A DNA stretch of 10,065 nucleotides from Rhodocyclaceae bacterium (GCA_018262875.1 JADFDL010000034.1:1-10065); one strand, 5' to 3'. Positions 1 through 6,707 are shown, counted from the stretch's first letter. Notes: generated by a model from the sequence alone, not told the origin. Made by a program: numbers and translations.

Positions 1-331
1 GGTTGACCATCGAATCCATGTTGCCGGCGGTGACGCCGAAGAACAGCTTCGGCCGGCCCAGCGCGCGGAAGGCGTCCGCCGAGTGCCAGTCGGGCTGGCT
101 GATAATCCCGACGCGGAAGCCCTGCGCCTCGAGCAGGCGCCCGACCAGCGCCATGCCGAAGCTGGGGTGGTCGATGTAGGCGTCGCCGGTGACGAGGATG
201 ACATCGCATTCGTCCCAGCCGCGTTCGTCCATCTCGGCGCGCGACATGGGCAGGAATGCGGACGTGCCGAAGCGGTGCGCCCAGTGCTTGCGGTAGGCGG
301 TGAGGAGTCTGGTATTGGGCGGAAGCTGCAT
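1..331 (-). CDS. ygiQ: YgiQ family radical SAM protein, N-terminal part (runs off left edge)
   Basis: The first 110 residues of a protein that continues past the left edge. They match the N-terminus of the YgiQ (UPF0313) family as I remember it: [15 protein letters not shown] at about residues 26-40, [19 protein letters not shown] at 43-61, and [17 protein letters not shown] at 92-108. YgiQ proteins are large (about 700 residues) cytoplasmic proteins with a cobalamin-binding-like N-terminal region and a radical SAM core. Their reaction is not established. The Cys motif that would bind the 4Fe-4S cluster lies outside the window, so catalytic integrity cannot be judged. The ATG at 331 is the only ATG near the conserved start, and an in-frame stop lies just upstream at 341-343. 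No strong Shine-Dalgarno is seen. The gene begins 23 bases after the stop of the GGDEF-EAL gene, so co-transcription is likely, though a functional link is not implied. Confidence 0.93.
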   Translation of the reverse strand, partial: MQLPPNTRLLTAYRKHWAHRFGTSAFLPMSRAEMDERGWDECDVILVTGDAYIDHPSFGMALVGRLLEAQGFRVGIISQPDWHSADAFRALGRPKLFFGVTAGNMDSMVN

Positions 332-354
332 CCGCCCATTCTATAGGACAGCGT

Positions 355-2550
355 TCAGCCGATCCGTGCCTTGTTGCGGGCGGCCTTCCGGCCGGCCGGC
401 ACGCCATCTGCGCGTTCATCTACCGCCGGCGTGCCCAGCGACATTCCCCTACGCATCAGTTCGCCGGCTGCCGCGGCATCGACCGGCCGGCTGAAGTGGT
501 AGCCCTGGGCGCGGTCGCAATGCTGCCGGGCGAGGAAGCCGAGCTGCTGTGCGGTCTCGATGCCTTCGGCCACCACTTTCAGCCGCAGCGAATGGGCCAT
601 GGCGATGATCGATGAGCAGATGGCGGCATCGTCCGGATTGGTGGTGATCTCGGCGACGAAGGACTTGTCGATCTTGAGGACATCGAGGGAAAAGCGCTTC
701 AGATAGGCCAGGCTGGAATAGCCGGTGCCGAAATCGTCCACCGCCAGGGTGATGTCCATGGCCTTGAGTTCGCGCAGCGTGCGCGCCGACAGCGCGATGT
801 CCTGCATGATGAGGGATTCGGTGACTTCCAGCTCCAGGTTGCGCGCCGGCAATCCGGATTCCTTCAGGGCGGCGGCGACGACCTGCGGCAGGCGGGACTG
901 GCTGAACTGGCGCGCCGAAAGATTGACCGCCACGCGCAGGTTGGCGTCGAAGGTTTCCACCCACTGCCTGGCCTGGCGGCAGGCCTGCAGCAGGACCCAT
1001 TCGCCGATCGGCACGATGAGGCCGGTTTCCTCGGCGAGGGGAATGAATTCCGCCGGCGAAACGGCGCCGAGTTCGGCGCTGTTCCAGCGCAGCAGCGCCT
1101 CGAAGCCGCAGATGGCGTTGCCCCGCTCGAAATCGAGCTGCGGCTGGTAGTGCACGGCGAGCTCGTTGCGTTCGAGCGCACCGCGCAGGGCGTTTTCCAG
1201 CTTGAGCTGGCGGACGGCGGCGGCGTTCATGCTGGCAGAGTAGTAGCGGAAGGTGTTGCGCCCGGCACGCTTGGCTTCGTACATCGCCACATCGGCGTTC
1301 TTCAGCATGGTCTCGACGCTGTCGCCGTCGCGCGGAAACAGCGAGATGCCGATGCTGGCGGTGCAGTGGATCGGGTTGTCGTCCGTTTCGATGGGCGGCG
1401 CGATGGCCTGGATGAGCTTCTGCGCCACCCCGGCCACGCTGCCGTCGTGGGCGAGGTGGGGCAGGATGACGACGAATTCGTCGCCGCCCAGGCGCGCCAC
1501 GGTGTCGTCGACGCGCAGCGACTGCTCCAGGCGTTTGGCCACCTCGCACAGCACCCTGTCGCCGACCTTGTGGCCGAGGCTGTCGTTGATGGTCTTGAAG
1601 CGGTCGATATCGATGAACAGGATGGCCAGCGATTCGCCGCCGCGCTCGTGGCGGGCGAGCGCCCGCTGCAGGCGCTCCTGCATCAGGCTGCGGTTGGGCA
1701 GGCCGGTCAGCGCGTCGTGGTGGGCCGCCCTGTAGAGTTGTTCCTGTTGCTGTTTGAACTGCGTGATGTCGCTGGCAAGGCCGTCGACGCGCAGTTTGCG
1801 GCCGTTCTCGCCGACGATGACGCGGGCGCGGTCGAACAGCCAGCGAATCTCGCCATCCGGGCGCACGATGCGGTATTCGGCGCTGTTCGCGCCGCCGGCC
1901 ACGGTATTGCCGACATAGTGGCGCATGCGCTCGCGGTCCTCGGGGTGCACCAGGGCGAGCCAGGCCGCCTCGCTCTGGAAGATGTCGACGACCGGGCGGC
2001 CGTAGATGGTTTCCGCGGCGTCGTTGAGGTAGTCCATGCGCAGGCCGGGCAGGCCGATCGACCAGACGATGTCGCCGAGCGAACCGAGAATGCTGTTCAG
2101 GCGCTCCTTGTTCTGCTGCAGGGCCGCCTCGGTTTCCTTGCCGCGACGCCGGCTGGCGGCCTCGTCGAGTTCGCGCGCAATCGCCGGCACCAGGCGGGCC
2201 AGGTTGTTCTTCAGCAGGTAGTCCTGCGCGCCGGCGCGCATGGCGCCGACGGCGACCTCCTCGCCGATGTTGCCGGAGACGATGATGAACGGCAGGTCGG
2301 CGTCGAGCCGCCGGGTGATCCCGAGCGCCTGCAGGCCGCTGAACCCCGGCATGCTGTAGTCGGATATGACGAGGTCCCAGCCGCCGGCGCCCAGTGCGGC
2401 AAGCAGGGCCGCCGAAGTGTCGACGCGCTTGCAGTCGGGCAGGAAGCCGCTTTTTCCGAGGATGCGCAGGAGCAACCGGGCGTCGTCTTCGTTATCTTCG
2501 ACGAGAAGCAGGCGCAGGGGGCGCAATTGGATATCGGCGGGTGAATTCAT
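355..2550 (-). CDS. Response regulator with PAS, GGDEF and EAL domains (bifunctional c-di-GMP enzyme)
   Basis: Cytoplasmic 731-residue protein predicted both to make c-di-GMP from GTP and to hydrolyse it. Domains in order: receiver at about 12-128 with phospho-acceptor D64 (SDYSMPGFSG), switch S92 and K114; PAS_3-like domain at about 148-265 ending in DGLASDIT; GGDEF at about 277-440; EAL at about 450-700. The cyclase domain looks complete: IDIDRF, INDSLGHKVGD, GGDEF at 355-359, inhibitory I-site RVDD at 346-349 and AKRAGRN. The EAL domain is also complete: EALLRW at 484-489, NLSARQF, EVTES, DDFGTG at 605-610, KID and AEGIET. An open frame extends upstream to 2703. I chose ATG 2550 because the receiver begins about 10 residues later and the extra 51 residues are Arg-rich with no family resemblance. 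The Shine-Dalgarno is weak. No membrane segment is seen, so input comes through phosphorylation and the PAS domain. Net activity cannot be predicted. Confidence 0.95.
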   Translation of the reverse strand: MNSPADIQLRPLRLLLVEDNEDDARLLLRILGKSGFLPDCKRVDTSAALLAALGAGGWDLVISDYSMPGFSGLQALGITRRLDADLPFIIVSGNIGEEVAVGAMRAGAQDYLLKNNLARLVPAIARELDEAASRRRGKETEAALQQNKERLNSILGSLGDIVWSIGLPGLRMDYLNDAAETIYGRPVVDIFQSEAAWLALVHPEDRERMRHYVGNTVAGGANSAEYRIVRPDGEIRWLFDRARVIVGENGRKLRVDGLASDITQFKQQQEQLYRAAHHDALTGLPNRSLMQERLQRALARHERGGESLAILFIDIDRFKTINDSLGHKVGDRVLCEVAKRLEQSLRVDDTVARLGGDEFVVILPHLAHDGSVAGVAQKLIQAIAPPIETDDNPIHCTASIGISLFPRDGDSVETMLKNADVAMYEAKRAGRNTFRYYSASMNAAAVRQLKLENALRGALERNELAVHYQPQLDFERGNAICGFEALLRWNSAELGAVSPAEFIPLAEETGLIVPIGEWVLLQACRQARQWVETFDANLRVAVNLSARQFSQSRLPQVVAAALKESGLPARNLELEVTESLIMQDIALSARTLRELKAMDITLAVDDFGTGYSSLAYLKRFSLDVLKIDKSFVAEITTNPDDAAICSSIIAMAHSLRLKVVAEGIETAQQLGFLARQHCDRAQGYHFSRPVDAAAAGELMRRGMSLGTPAVDERADGVPAGRKAARNKARIG

Positions 2551-2754
2551 GGCTTCATTCGGCCGCAGCCGGCGCGCGGCTGCCCTGCGCCGATTGGCGT
2601 TTCCGGAAAATCGCAACAGAATCATGAGCCAAGGTTCGCACTGCGGCCTCTTCGCGGGTTCTGCCTGGAAGAAACTATCCGCCCTGTCGGGGGCGTGCGA
2701 CATCCGTCATTTCCCCATGCCGCATCGGGGATTTCCCGATGCGGGCGCCTGCAC
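2551..2754. other. Intergenic gap with a stem-loop and no supported gene
   Basis: This is the only gap above 50 bases in the minus-strand run. It separates the NarL-type regulator from the GGDEF-EAL gene. It contains the stem-loop at 2720-2744. The frame of the GGDEF-EAL gene stays open through most of it, but the translated sequence does not look like protein. A promoter for the downstream gene would be expected here. I could not find a convincing sigma-70 or sigma-28 pair on the minus strand. Confidence 0.5.
2720..2744 (-). terminator. Perfect 10-bp stem-loop after the response regulator gene
   Basis: CCGCATCGGG (2720-2729) and CCCGATGCGG (2735-2744) are exact reverse complements around a 5-base loop. 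The structure starts 10 bases beyond the stop codon of the NarL-type regulator (TGA at 2757-2755), the usual place for a terminator. No T-run follows on the minus strand, so it does not fit a classic intrinsic terminator. It may instead protect the 3' end of the kinase-regulator mRNA or cause partial termination. Confidence 0.5.
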
Positions 2755-3405
2755 TCAGAGATTGGCGTCGATGAGGTTGTGGCGGATGGCGTAGCGCACC
2801 AGGCCGGCGAGGTCGTGTATTTCCAGCCGTTCCATGATCTGGGCGCGGTAGGTTTCGACCGTCTTCGGCGAGAGTTGCAGTTCGAAGGCGATTTCCTTGG
2901 TGCTGCGGCCCAGCGCCAGCCGTTTCAGCACTTCGGACTGGCGGGGGGTGAGCGCGTGCTGGGCGGGGGCGTCCGGCGGGCGCAGTCCCTTCGATTGCAG
3001 CAACTGGTCGGTGATGCGCGGCGAGAGATAGGAGGCGCCGCCGGCGACGGCTTCCAGCGCGGCTTGCAGTTCCAGCGTGGCGGCGTCCTTGAGCAGGTAG
3101 CCGGAGACGCCCAGCTTGAGCGCCTGCGTGACGTATTCGTCGCCGGCGTGCATGGAGAGGATGAGGACGCGGGTGTCCGGCAGCTCGCGCAGGATGCGCT
3201 CGGCGGCCTGCAGGCCGTTCATGCCGGGCATGGTGATGTCGAGCAGAGCGATGTCGGGCCGGTGCTGCTCGGCCAGCGCCACCGCCTGTTCGCCGTTGTC
3301 GGCTTCGGCCACCACCGCGATGCCTTCGATGCCGTCGAGCAGGGCGCGAAGACCGGCCCGCACCAGGATGTGGTCGTCGGCCAGCAGCAGGCGCAGCGGT
3401 TTCAT
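2755..3405 (-). CDS. NarL/FixJ family response regulator (receiver + LuxR-type HTH)
   Basis: A 216-residue DNA-binding response regulator of the usual length for the NarL/FixJ family. The receiver spans about residues 4-120: acidic pair D10/D11 (ADDH), phospho-acceptor D56 (LLDITMPGMNG), switch S84 (LSMH) and K106 (LLKD). A LuxR/GerE-type helix-turn-helix spans about 150-212, with the family signature LTPRQSEVL at 152-160, STKEIAFELQLSPKTVETY around the HTH, and helix end QIMERL. The gene starts 47 bases after the stop of the HisKA_3 kinase and is the obvious partner of that kinase, since HisKA_3 kinases nearly always pair with NarL-type regulators. Its target promoters are unknown. The start at ATG 3405 is set by the conserved receiver start (MKPLRLLLADDH); the only possible Shine-Dalgarno is a weak GGG next to it. 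Confidence 0.96.
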   Translation of the reverse strand: MKPLRLLLADDHILVRAGLRALLDGIEGIAVVAEADNGEQAVALAEQHRPDIALLDITMPGMNGLQAAERILRELPDTRVLILSMHAGDEYVTQALKLGVSGYLLKDAATLELQAALEAVAGGASYLSPRITDQLLQSKGLRPPDAPAQHALTPRQSEVLKRLALGRSTKEIAFELQLSPKTVETYRAQIMERLEIHDLAGLVRYAIRHNLIDANL

Positions 3406-3452
3406 CCCAGGGGCCCTGCACTTCCTTCGGTCGGATTCCCTTTGGTCAAAAG

Positions 3453-4619
3453 TCAGTCTCCGGAGTACGGCGAGGGGGAGGGAAAGGAGGCAATGACCGC
3501 GGTGCCGGCGCCGGGCCGGGCATCGATATGCAGCGTGCCGCCGGCCAACAGGACGCGCTCGCCCATGCCGATCAGCCCGAGACTGCCGCCCTGCAGGGCG
3601 CGGTTTTGCGCCGCCGCCAGGTCGAAGCCGCAGCCGTTGTCGCGCACCTGCAGTTCGAAACGGCCATCTCCTTGCCGCAAGTCGATGCGGATTTCCCCTG
3701 CGCCGGCATGGCGCAGGGCATTGGTGAGGGCTTCCTGGGCGACGCGAAAGCAGGCCGTCTCGATCTGCGCATCGAGGCGGGACGGATGTTCCGGTGTATC
3801 GAGGACGATGGCCGGACCTTCCGGCCGGCCGTGGCGCTTGACCAGCCAGCTCAGGGCGGCGGCAAGGCCGAGGTCGTCGAGCTGCGGCGGGCGCAGGTCG
3901 AGCGAGAGCGCGCGCACCTGTTCGAGCAGCCCTTCGGCAATGTCCGTGGCCTCGACGGCCAGCGGCAGCGCGGCATGGCCGGCGAGGCGGCGTTGCAGGG
4001 CGTCGAGGTTGAGCTTCATGGCGGTGAGCGACTGGCCGATCTCGTCGTGCAGTTCGCGGGCGATGTGGCGCCGCTCCGTTTCCTGGACCTGCAGCATGCG
4101 GTTGGACAACGCCTGCAGGCGCAGGCGGGCCTCGTGCAGTTCGCGCTCACCCTTGCGCCGCGCGCGGCGGATGCCGGCCTCCTTCACCTCGCGCTCGATG
4201 GCGGCGCCGAGGCGGGCGTAGTGGCCCTTGATCAGGTAGTCGTGGGCGCCGGCCTTCATGGCGGCGACGGCGACGTCCTCGCCGATGTTGCCGGAGACGA
4301 TGATGAAGGGCATGTCAGGGTCGAACTCGCGCACCTGGCGCAGCGCCAGCAGGCCGGAGTAGCCGGGCAGGGTGTAGTCGGAGAGGACGACCGCCCAGGC
4401 GTGCTCGCGCAGGGCGCGCGCCATGTCTTCGGCGTCCTCCACGCGGCGGTGGTTCGGCGCGTAGCCGGCGCGGCGCAGGGCCAGCAGCAGCAGGTCGAGC
4501 GCGTCGGGTGAATCCTCGACGATCAGGATATCGATGGGGCGCAGCGCCGCGAGCGGCGGCGCCTGTTCCGCGGTGTCCGGCATGGTTGCAGGGTTCGCTT
4601 CGGGCGATGCGGGAATCAT
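3453..4619 (-). CDS. Soluble hybrid kinase: N-terminal receiver + HisKA_3 histidine kinase
   Basis: A 388-residue protein with no membrane segment. A receiver at about residues 29-147 carries phospho-acceptor D81 (LSDYTLPGYSG), switch S109 and K131. A charged helical linker follows at about 148-180. A HisKA_3 dimerisation domain comes next, with the phospho-His H191 in ERRHIARELHDEIGQ (182-196), then a HATPase_c domain with N-box EALTNALRHA (N300), DNGCGF (327-332) and GLIGMGERV (348-356). It should autophosphorylate H191 and pass the phosphate to the NarL-type regulator encoded just downstream. The receiver comes before the kinase and replaces a sensor domain, so activity is probably gated by another kinase or phosphodonor. 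The start is uncertain: ATG 4619 is used, but ATG 4583 (12 residues shorter) is equally plausible because neither has a good Shine-Dalgarno. It lies 31 bases after the HNH gene. Confidence 0.94.
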   Translation of the reverse strand: MIPASPEANPATMPDTAEQAPPLAALRPIDILIVEDSPDALDLLLLALRRAGYAPNHRRVEDAEDMARALREHAWAVVLSDYTLPGYSGLLALRQVREFDPDMPFIIVSGNIGEDVAVAAMKAGAHDYLIKGHYARLGAAIEREVKEAGIRRARRKGERELHEARLRLQALSNRMLQVQETERRHIARELHDEIGQSLTAMKLNLDALQRRLAGHAALPLAVEATDIAEGLLEQVRALSLDLRPPQLDDLGLAAALSWLVKRHGRPEGPAIVLDTPEHPSRLDAQIETACFRVAQEALTNALRHAGAGEIRIDLRQGDGRFELQVRDNGCGFDLAAAQNRALQGGSLGLIGMGERVLLAGGTLHIDARPGAGTAVIASFPSPSPYSGD

Positions 4620-4650
4620 ACTCCGCGCCGCCGGAAAAACGCGGGATCCT

Positions 4651-5235
4651 TCAGGCGGCCGTCTTCAGGCGGCTGTGCGCCGAGACGTGCTGCGCGAGAA
4701 AATCCATCTGGTCGGCGAGGATGTTGCGGTTGCAGAGGATGAGGAACTCGGCCTTGTTCGGCACATAGGGGGTGTAGAGCAGTTCCATGCTGGCCTGCTC
4801 GGGCGTGCGCCCGCTCTTGCGCTGGTTGCAGTGGCGGCAGGCGGTGACGACATTCATCCACAGGTCGCGCCCGCCCTGCGAGACGGGCTGGATGTGGTCG
4901 CGCGTCAGGCGCAGGAAGGAATATTCGTGGCCGCAGTAGGCGCACATGTGGCGGTCGCGATGGAACAGTTCGCGGTTGTTCAGCGGCGGCACCGCCGAGT
5001 GGTTGCGCGGCGCCAGCGCCTTGCCCTTGATGGCGATGATGCTGTCCACCGTGATGAAGGAGCGCTCGCCGGTCATGCGGCTCATGCCGCCATGGAAGGT
5101 GAAGTTGTGGTCGCCGGCGACCCAGGCGACGAGATTTTTGGCGTAGTAGAAACAGGCATGTTGCCAAGTCACCCAGCGGTGCGGCGCGCCATGCATATCC
5201 AGCGTCAGGATGAGCGGGTGACCGGCGTTTGGCAT
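4651..5235 (-). CDS. HNH endonuclease family protein
   Basis: A 194-residue protein with a clear HNH nuclease core at about residues 88-140: zinc-knuckle CAYC (98-101), catalytic DH within LTRDHIQPVSQGG (D113/H114), N128 (WMNVV), and second knuckle CRHC-N (133-137). This is the zinc-bound HNH type that cuts DNA with a divalent metal. The preceding 85 residues, rich in aromatic residues and His, and the C-terminal tail (about 145-194) have no motif I recognise. The biological role is unknown. No methyltransferase, integrase or immunity gene lies beside it, so restriction or toxin roles are unsupported. It is first in the minus-strand run and 31 bases ahead of the kinase gene. ATG 5235 is used because it is the longest open start; a GAGG lies 12 bases upstream, rather far. 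ATG 5196 is an alternative. Confidence 0.93.
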   Translation of the reverse strand: MPNAGHPLILTLDMHGAPHRWVTWQHACFYYAKNLVAWVAGDHNFTFHGGMSRMTGERSFITVDSIIAIKGKALAPRNHSAVPPLNNRELFHRDRHMCAYCGHEYSFLRLTRDHIQPVSQGGRDLWMNVVTACRHCNQRKSGRTPEQASMELLYTPYVPNKAEFLILCNRNILADQMDFLAQHVSAHSRLKTAA

Positions 5236-5252
5236 GATGGTCTACTGCCTCA

Positions 5253-5279
5253 TTGGCAAGATGATCTTCGGTGTAAAAT
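5253..5279 (+). promoter_or_regulatory. Possible sigma-70 promoter for the TonB-like gene
   Basis: TTGGCA at 5253-5258 and TAAAAT at 5274-5279 resemble the -35 and -10 boxes. The spacing is 15 bases, shorter than the preferred 17. The site lies in the 74-base gap between two divergent genes and would start transcription about 25 bases before the GTG at 5310. It was identified by eye only. Confidence 0.3.
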
Positions 5280-5309
5280 CATGGCGTTGCATTAGAGTAT
5301 CAGAGCAGC

Positions 5310-6005
5310 GTGAGTTTTCAAAGCCGTTTTCAAAGCCTTGGGGGGAAAGCCGGAGCCGGCAGTCGGTTGATGCCGGCCTTGGCCTTTTCCGTCGTTTTGC
5401 ATGGGGCGATGTTGTGGCCGGATGCCCTGCCGCGCCTGGCGCAACAGGTGGCGCGGCCGCTGACGGCGACCCTGCGCCCTGCGCCGGCGCATGACACTGA
5501 GCCGGCCGTGAAAAAATCCGCAGAGAAAAGCGCCTCCGAACGTGTCGCCGCCGCCCGGACGGCGCCGGTGTCGGACGCGCTGCCCCCGGTTGGCGAAGGC
5601 GGTGGCGCAGCGGGGATGGCCGCTGCCGGCCCGAGCGCTTTCGGCAGCGGCGCGGAAAACCGGAATCCGCCAGCGCGGCCCGGAGAACCGGCGGGCCCCG
5701 ATGCCGACGGACTGCGCGCCTATCGCATCGTTCTGGCGCGCGAAGCGCGGGCCCACCGGCACTATCCGCCGCTGGCCCGCGAACGCGGCTGGACGGGCAC
5801 GGCGGAAGTCAGCGTGGACGTCTCGCGCGAAGGCCGGGCCCGGCAGATCCTGCTGGCACGTTCCAGCGGCCATGAAGCCCTCGATCGTGAAGCGGTGAAC
5901 ATGATGTCGCGTGCCGCCGCCTCGGCCGTGCTGCCCGACTCCCTGCGCGGGCGCGAATTCGCCGTCCGCCTGCCGGTGGTGTTCGACCTCGACGACAGGT
6001 TGTAG
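5310..6005 (+). CDS. TonB family protein (energy transducer-like)
   Basis: A 231-residue protein with TonB-like layout: a short cytoplasmic N-terminus, one hydrophobic segment at about residues 20-37 (MPALAFSVVLHGAML), a long Ala/Pro/Gly-rich periplasmic linker at about 50-135, and a TonB C-terminal domain at about 140-228. The last carries HYPPLARERGWTGTAEVSV (151-169), ARSSGHEALDREAV (183-196) and PVVFDL. TonB proteins carry energy from the ExbB-ExbD motor to outer-membrane transporters. No exbB, exbD or receptor gene is in the window, so the partner is unknown. The linker has few Pro-Lys or Pro-Glu repeats, unlike classical TonB. The start is a GTG at 5310 with a poor Shine-Dalgarno; ATG 5370, right at the hydrophobic segment, is the alternative. 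An exact 12-bp tandem repeat lies in the first codons. The gene diverges from the HNH gene and converges on the NUDIX gene. Confidence 0.88.
   Translation: MSFQSRFQSLGGKAGAGSRLMPALAFSVVLHGAMLWPDALPRLAQQVARPLTATLRPAPAHDTEPAVKKSAEKSASERVAAARTAPVSDALPPVGEGGGAAGMAAAGPSAFGSGAENRNPPARPGEPAGPDADGLRAYRIVLAREARAHRHYPPLARERGWTGTAEVSVDVSREGRARQILLARSSGHEALDREAVNMMSRAAASAVLPDSLRGREFAVRLPVVFDLDDRL
5314..5337 (+). repeat. Exact tandem duplication of 12 bp at the start of the TonB-like gene
   Basis: GTTTTCAAAGCC occurs twice back to back (5314-5325 and 5326-5337). In the frame of the GTG start the copies give the repeated residues FQS-FQS at positions 3-5 and 7-9. Being 12 bp, gain or loss of a copy keeps the frame. 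If translation really starts at ATG 5370, the repeat is in the leader. Confidence 0.85.
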
Positions 6006-6015
6006 TGTACAAGGA

Positions 6016-6098
6016 GGGGCCTGCCGGCCGCGAAGCAACCATGATCGTCGGCAGGGGCCTATGGCCCCGATCATCGCGGCCATAGGCCGCTCCCACAG
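6016..6098. repeat. REP/BIME-like nested inverted-repeat element between convergent genes
   Basis: Four pairings pack into this spacer. CCTGCCGGC (6020-6028) pairs with GTCGGCAGG (6047-6055), with one G-T pair. ATGATCG (6041-6047) pairs with CGATCAT (6068-6074). GGGGCC-TAT-GGCCCC is a hairpin at 6054-6068 and GCGGCC-ATA-GGCCGC another at 6076-6090. The inner cores of the two hairpins (GGCCTATGGCC and GGCCATAGGCC) are also reverse complements of each other. The minus strand reads CTGTGGGAGCGGCC, like the start of the GTGGGAGCGG-type REP elements I know from Pseudomonas; membership here is inferred. It lies between the stops of the TonB-like and NUDIX genes, where it could end or stabilise both transcripts. 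No T-run is present. Confidence 0.7.
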
Positions 6099-6107
6099 GG
6101 CAGCGGA

Positions 6108-6647
6108 TTACTTTGGAGCGTAGACCAGGTCGCCGGTGTGAAAGCCGAAGCGGCCGGCCTTCCTGTCTTCGTAGTAGTGGCGCAGGGTCATGCCGATGGA
6201 GCGGAAGGCGATTTCCTGCCAGGGGATGGCGGCTTCGTCGAAGAGCTGCACTTCCAGCGATTCCCGGCCGGGGGCGAAATCCAGGTCGAGCAGGCGCGCC
6301 CGGTAGAGGATGTGCACCTGATTGATGTGCGGCACATTGATGACGGTGAACATTTCGCCGATCTCGATGCGGGCGCAGGCTTCCTCGAATGTTTCCCTGG
6401 CGGCTGCCTCGGCGGTGGTTTCGGCGTTTTCCATGAAGCCGGCCGGCAGGGTCCATAGCCCGGCGCGCGGCTCGATGGCGCGCCGGCAGAGCAGTATCCT
6501 GCCCTCCCATTCCGGAATCGCGCCGACCACCATTTTCGGATTGGCGTAGTGGATGGTGCCGCAGCGCTCGCAGACGTGGCGCGGCAGCGTGTCGCCGGCG
6601 GGCACTTTCAGGCTGACGGAGGCGCCGCAATGGCTGCAGTAGTTCAT
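6108..6647 (-). CDS. NUDIX hydrolase with N-terminal zinc ribbon
   Basis: A 179-residue hydrolase of nucleoside diphosphates linked to another moiety. A zinc ribbon opens the protein: CSHC (4-7) and CERC (26-29). The Nudix fold has the box starting at G70 (GFMENAE), with RETFEEACA at 84-92; the metal-binding glutamates E85, E88 and E89 are present. The usual Gly after the EE pair is Cys (C91), which I recall as normal in this proteobacterial subfamily with FMENAET and EEACAR. Characterised relatives with the same zinc ribbon include a plant FAD pyrophosphatase, but the substrate here cannot be read from the sequence. The C-terminal part (PHINQVHILYRARLLDLDF at about 106-124) is also typical of the subfamily. 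The gene stands alone. ATG 6647 fits the ribbon start; no clear Shine-Dalgarno is seen, and TAAAAT only 6 bases upstream may mean a very short leader. Confidence 0.95.
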   Translation of the reverse strand: MNYCSHCGASVSLKVPAGDTLPRHVCERCGTIHYANPKMVVGAIPEWEGRILLCRRAIEPRAGLWTLPAGFMENAETTAEAAARETFEEACARIEIGEMFTVINVPHINQVHILYRARLLDLDFAPGRESLEVQLFDEAAIPWQEIAFRSIGMTLRHYYEDRKAGRFGFHTGDLVYAPK

Positions 6648-6674
6648 CGCCGCATTTTACCTGCGAACAGGCCC

Positions 6675-6701
6675 TAAAGTTTTCCGCGCGCCGGCCGTAG
6701 C
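6675..6701 (+). promoter_or_regulatory. Sigma-28 (FliA)-like promoter ahead of the HDOD-GGDEF gene
   Basis: TAAAGTTT at 6675-6682 matches the sigma-28 -35 consensus at all 8 positions. After exactly 11 bases comes GCCGTAGC at 6694-6701, which keeps GCCG of the -10 consensus GCCGATAA (4 of 8). The 12-mer CTAAAGTTTTCC here is identical to that of the second site at 8748-8759. Transcription would begin near 6708, about 80 bases before the ATG at 6788. The weak second half of the -10 box lowers confidence. Confidence 0.6.
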
Positions 6702-6707
6702 ATAGGC

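Noticed and set aside
1150-2544. 464-codon plus-strand frame opposite the GGDEF-EAL gene
   Set aside because: It is the mirror of a gene with intact receiver, PAS, GGDEF and EAL motifs; its own product shows no family motif.
2551-2703. N-terminal extension of the GGDEF-EAL protein (51 more residues from ATG 2703)
   Set aside because: Arg- and Ala-rich sequence without family resemblance; the receiver starts about 10 residues after ATG 2550.
4651-5235. HNH gene as part of a defence or toxin system with the TonB-like or NUDIX genes
   Set aside because: No methyltransferase, immunity gene, helicase, phage gene or skewed composition nearby; the neighbours are ordinary housekeeping or signalling genes on different transcripts.
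6654-6659. TAAAAT on the minus strand as a promoter for the NUDIX gene
   Set aside because: No acceptable -35 box at 16-18 bases upstream, and it would leave almost no leader; too weak to list as a feature.
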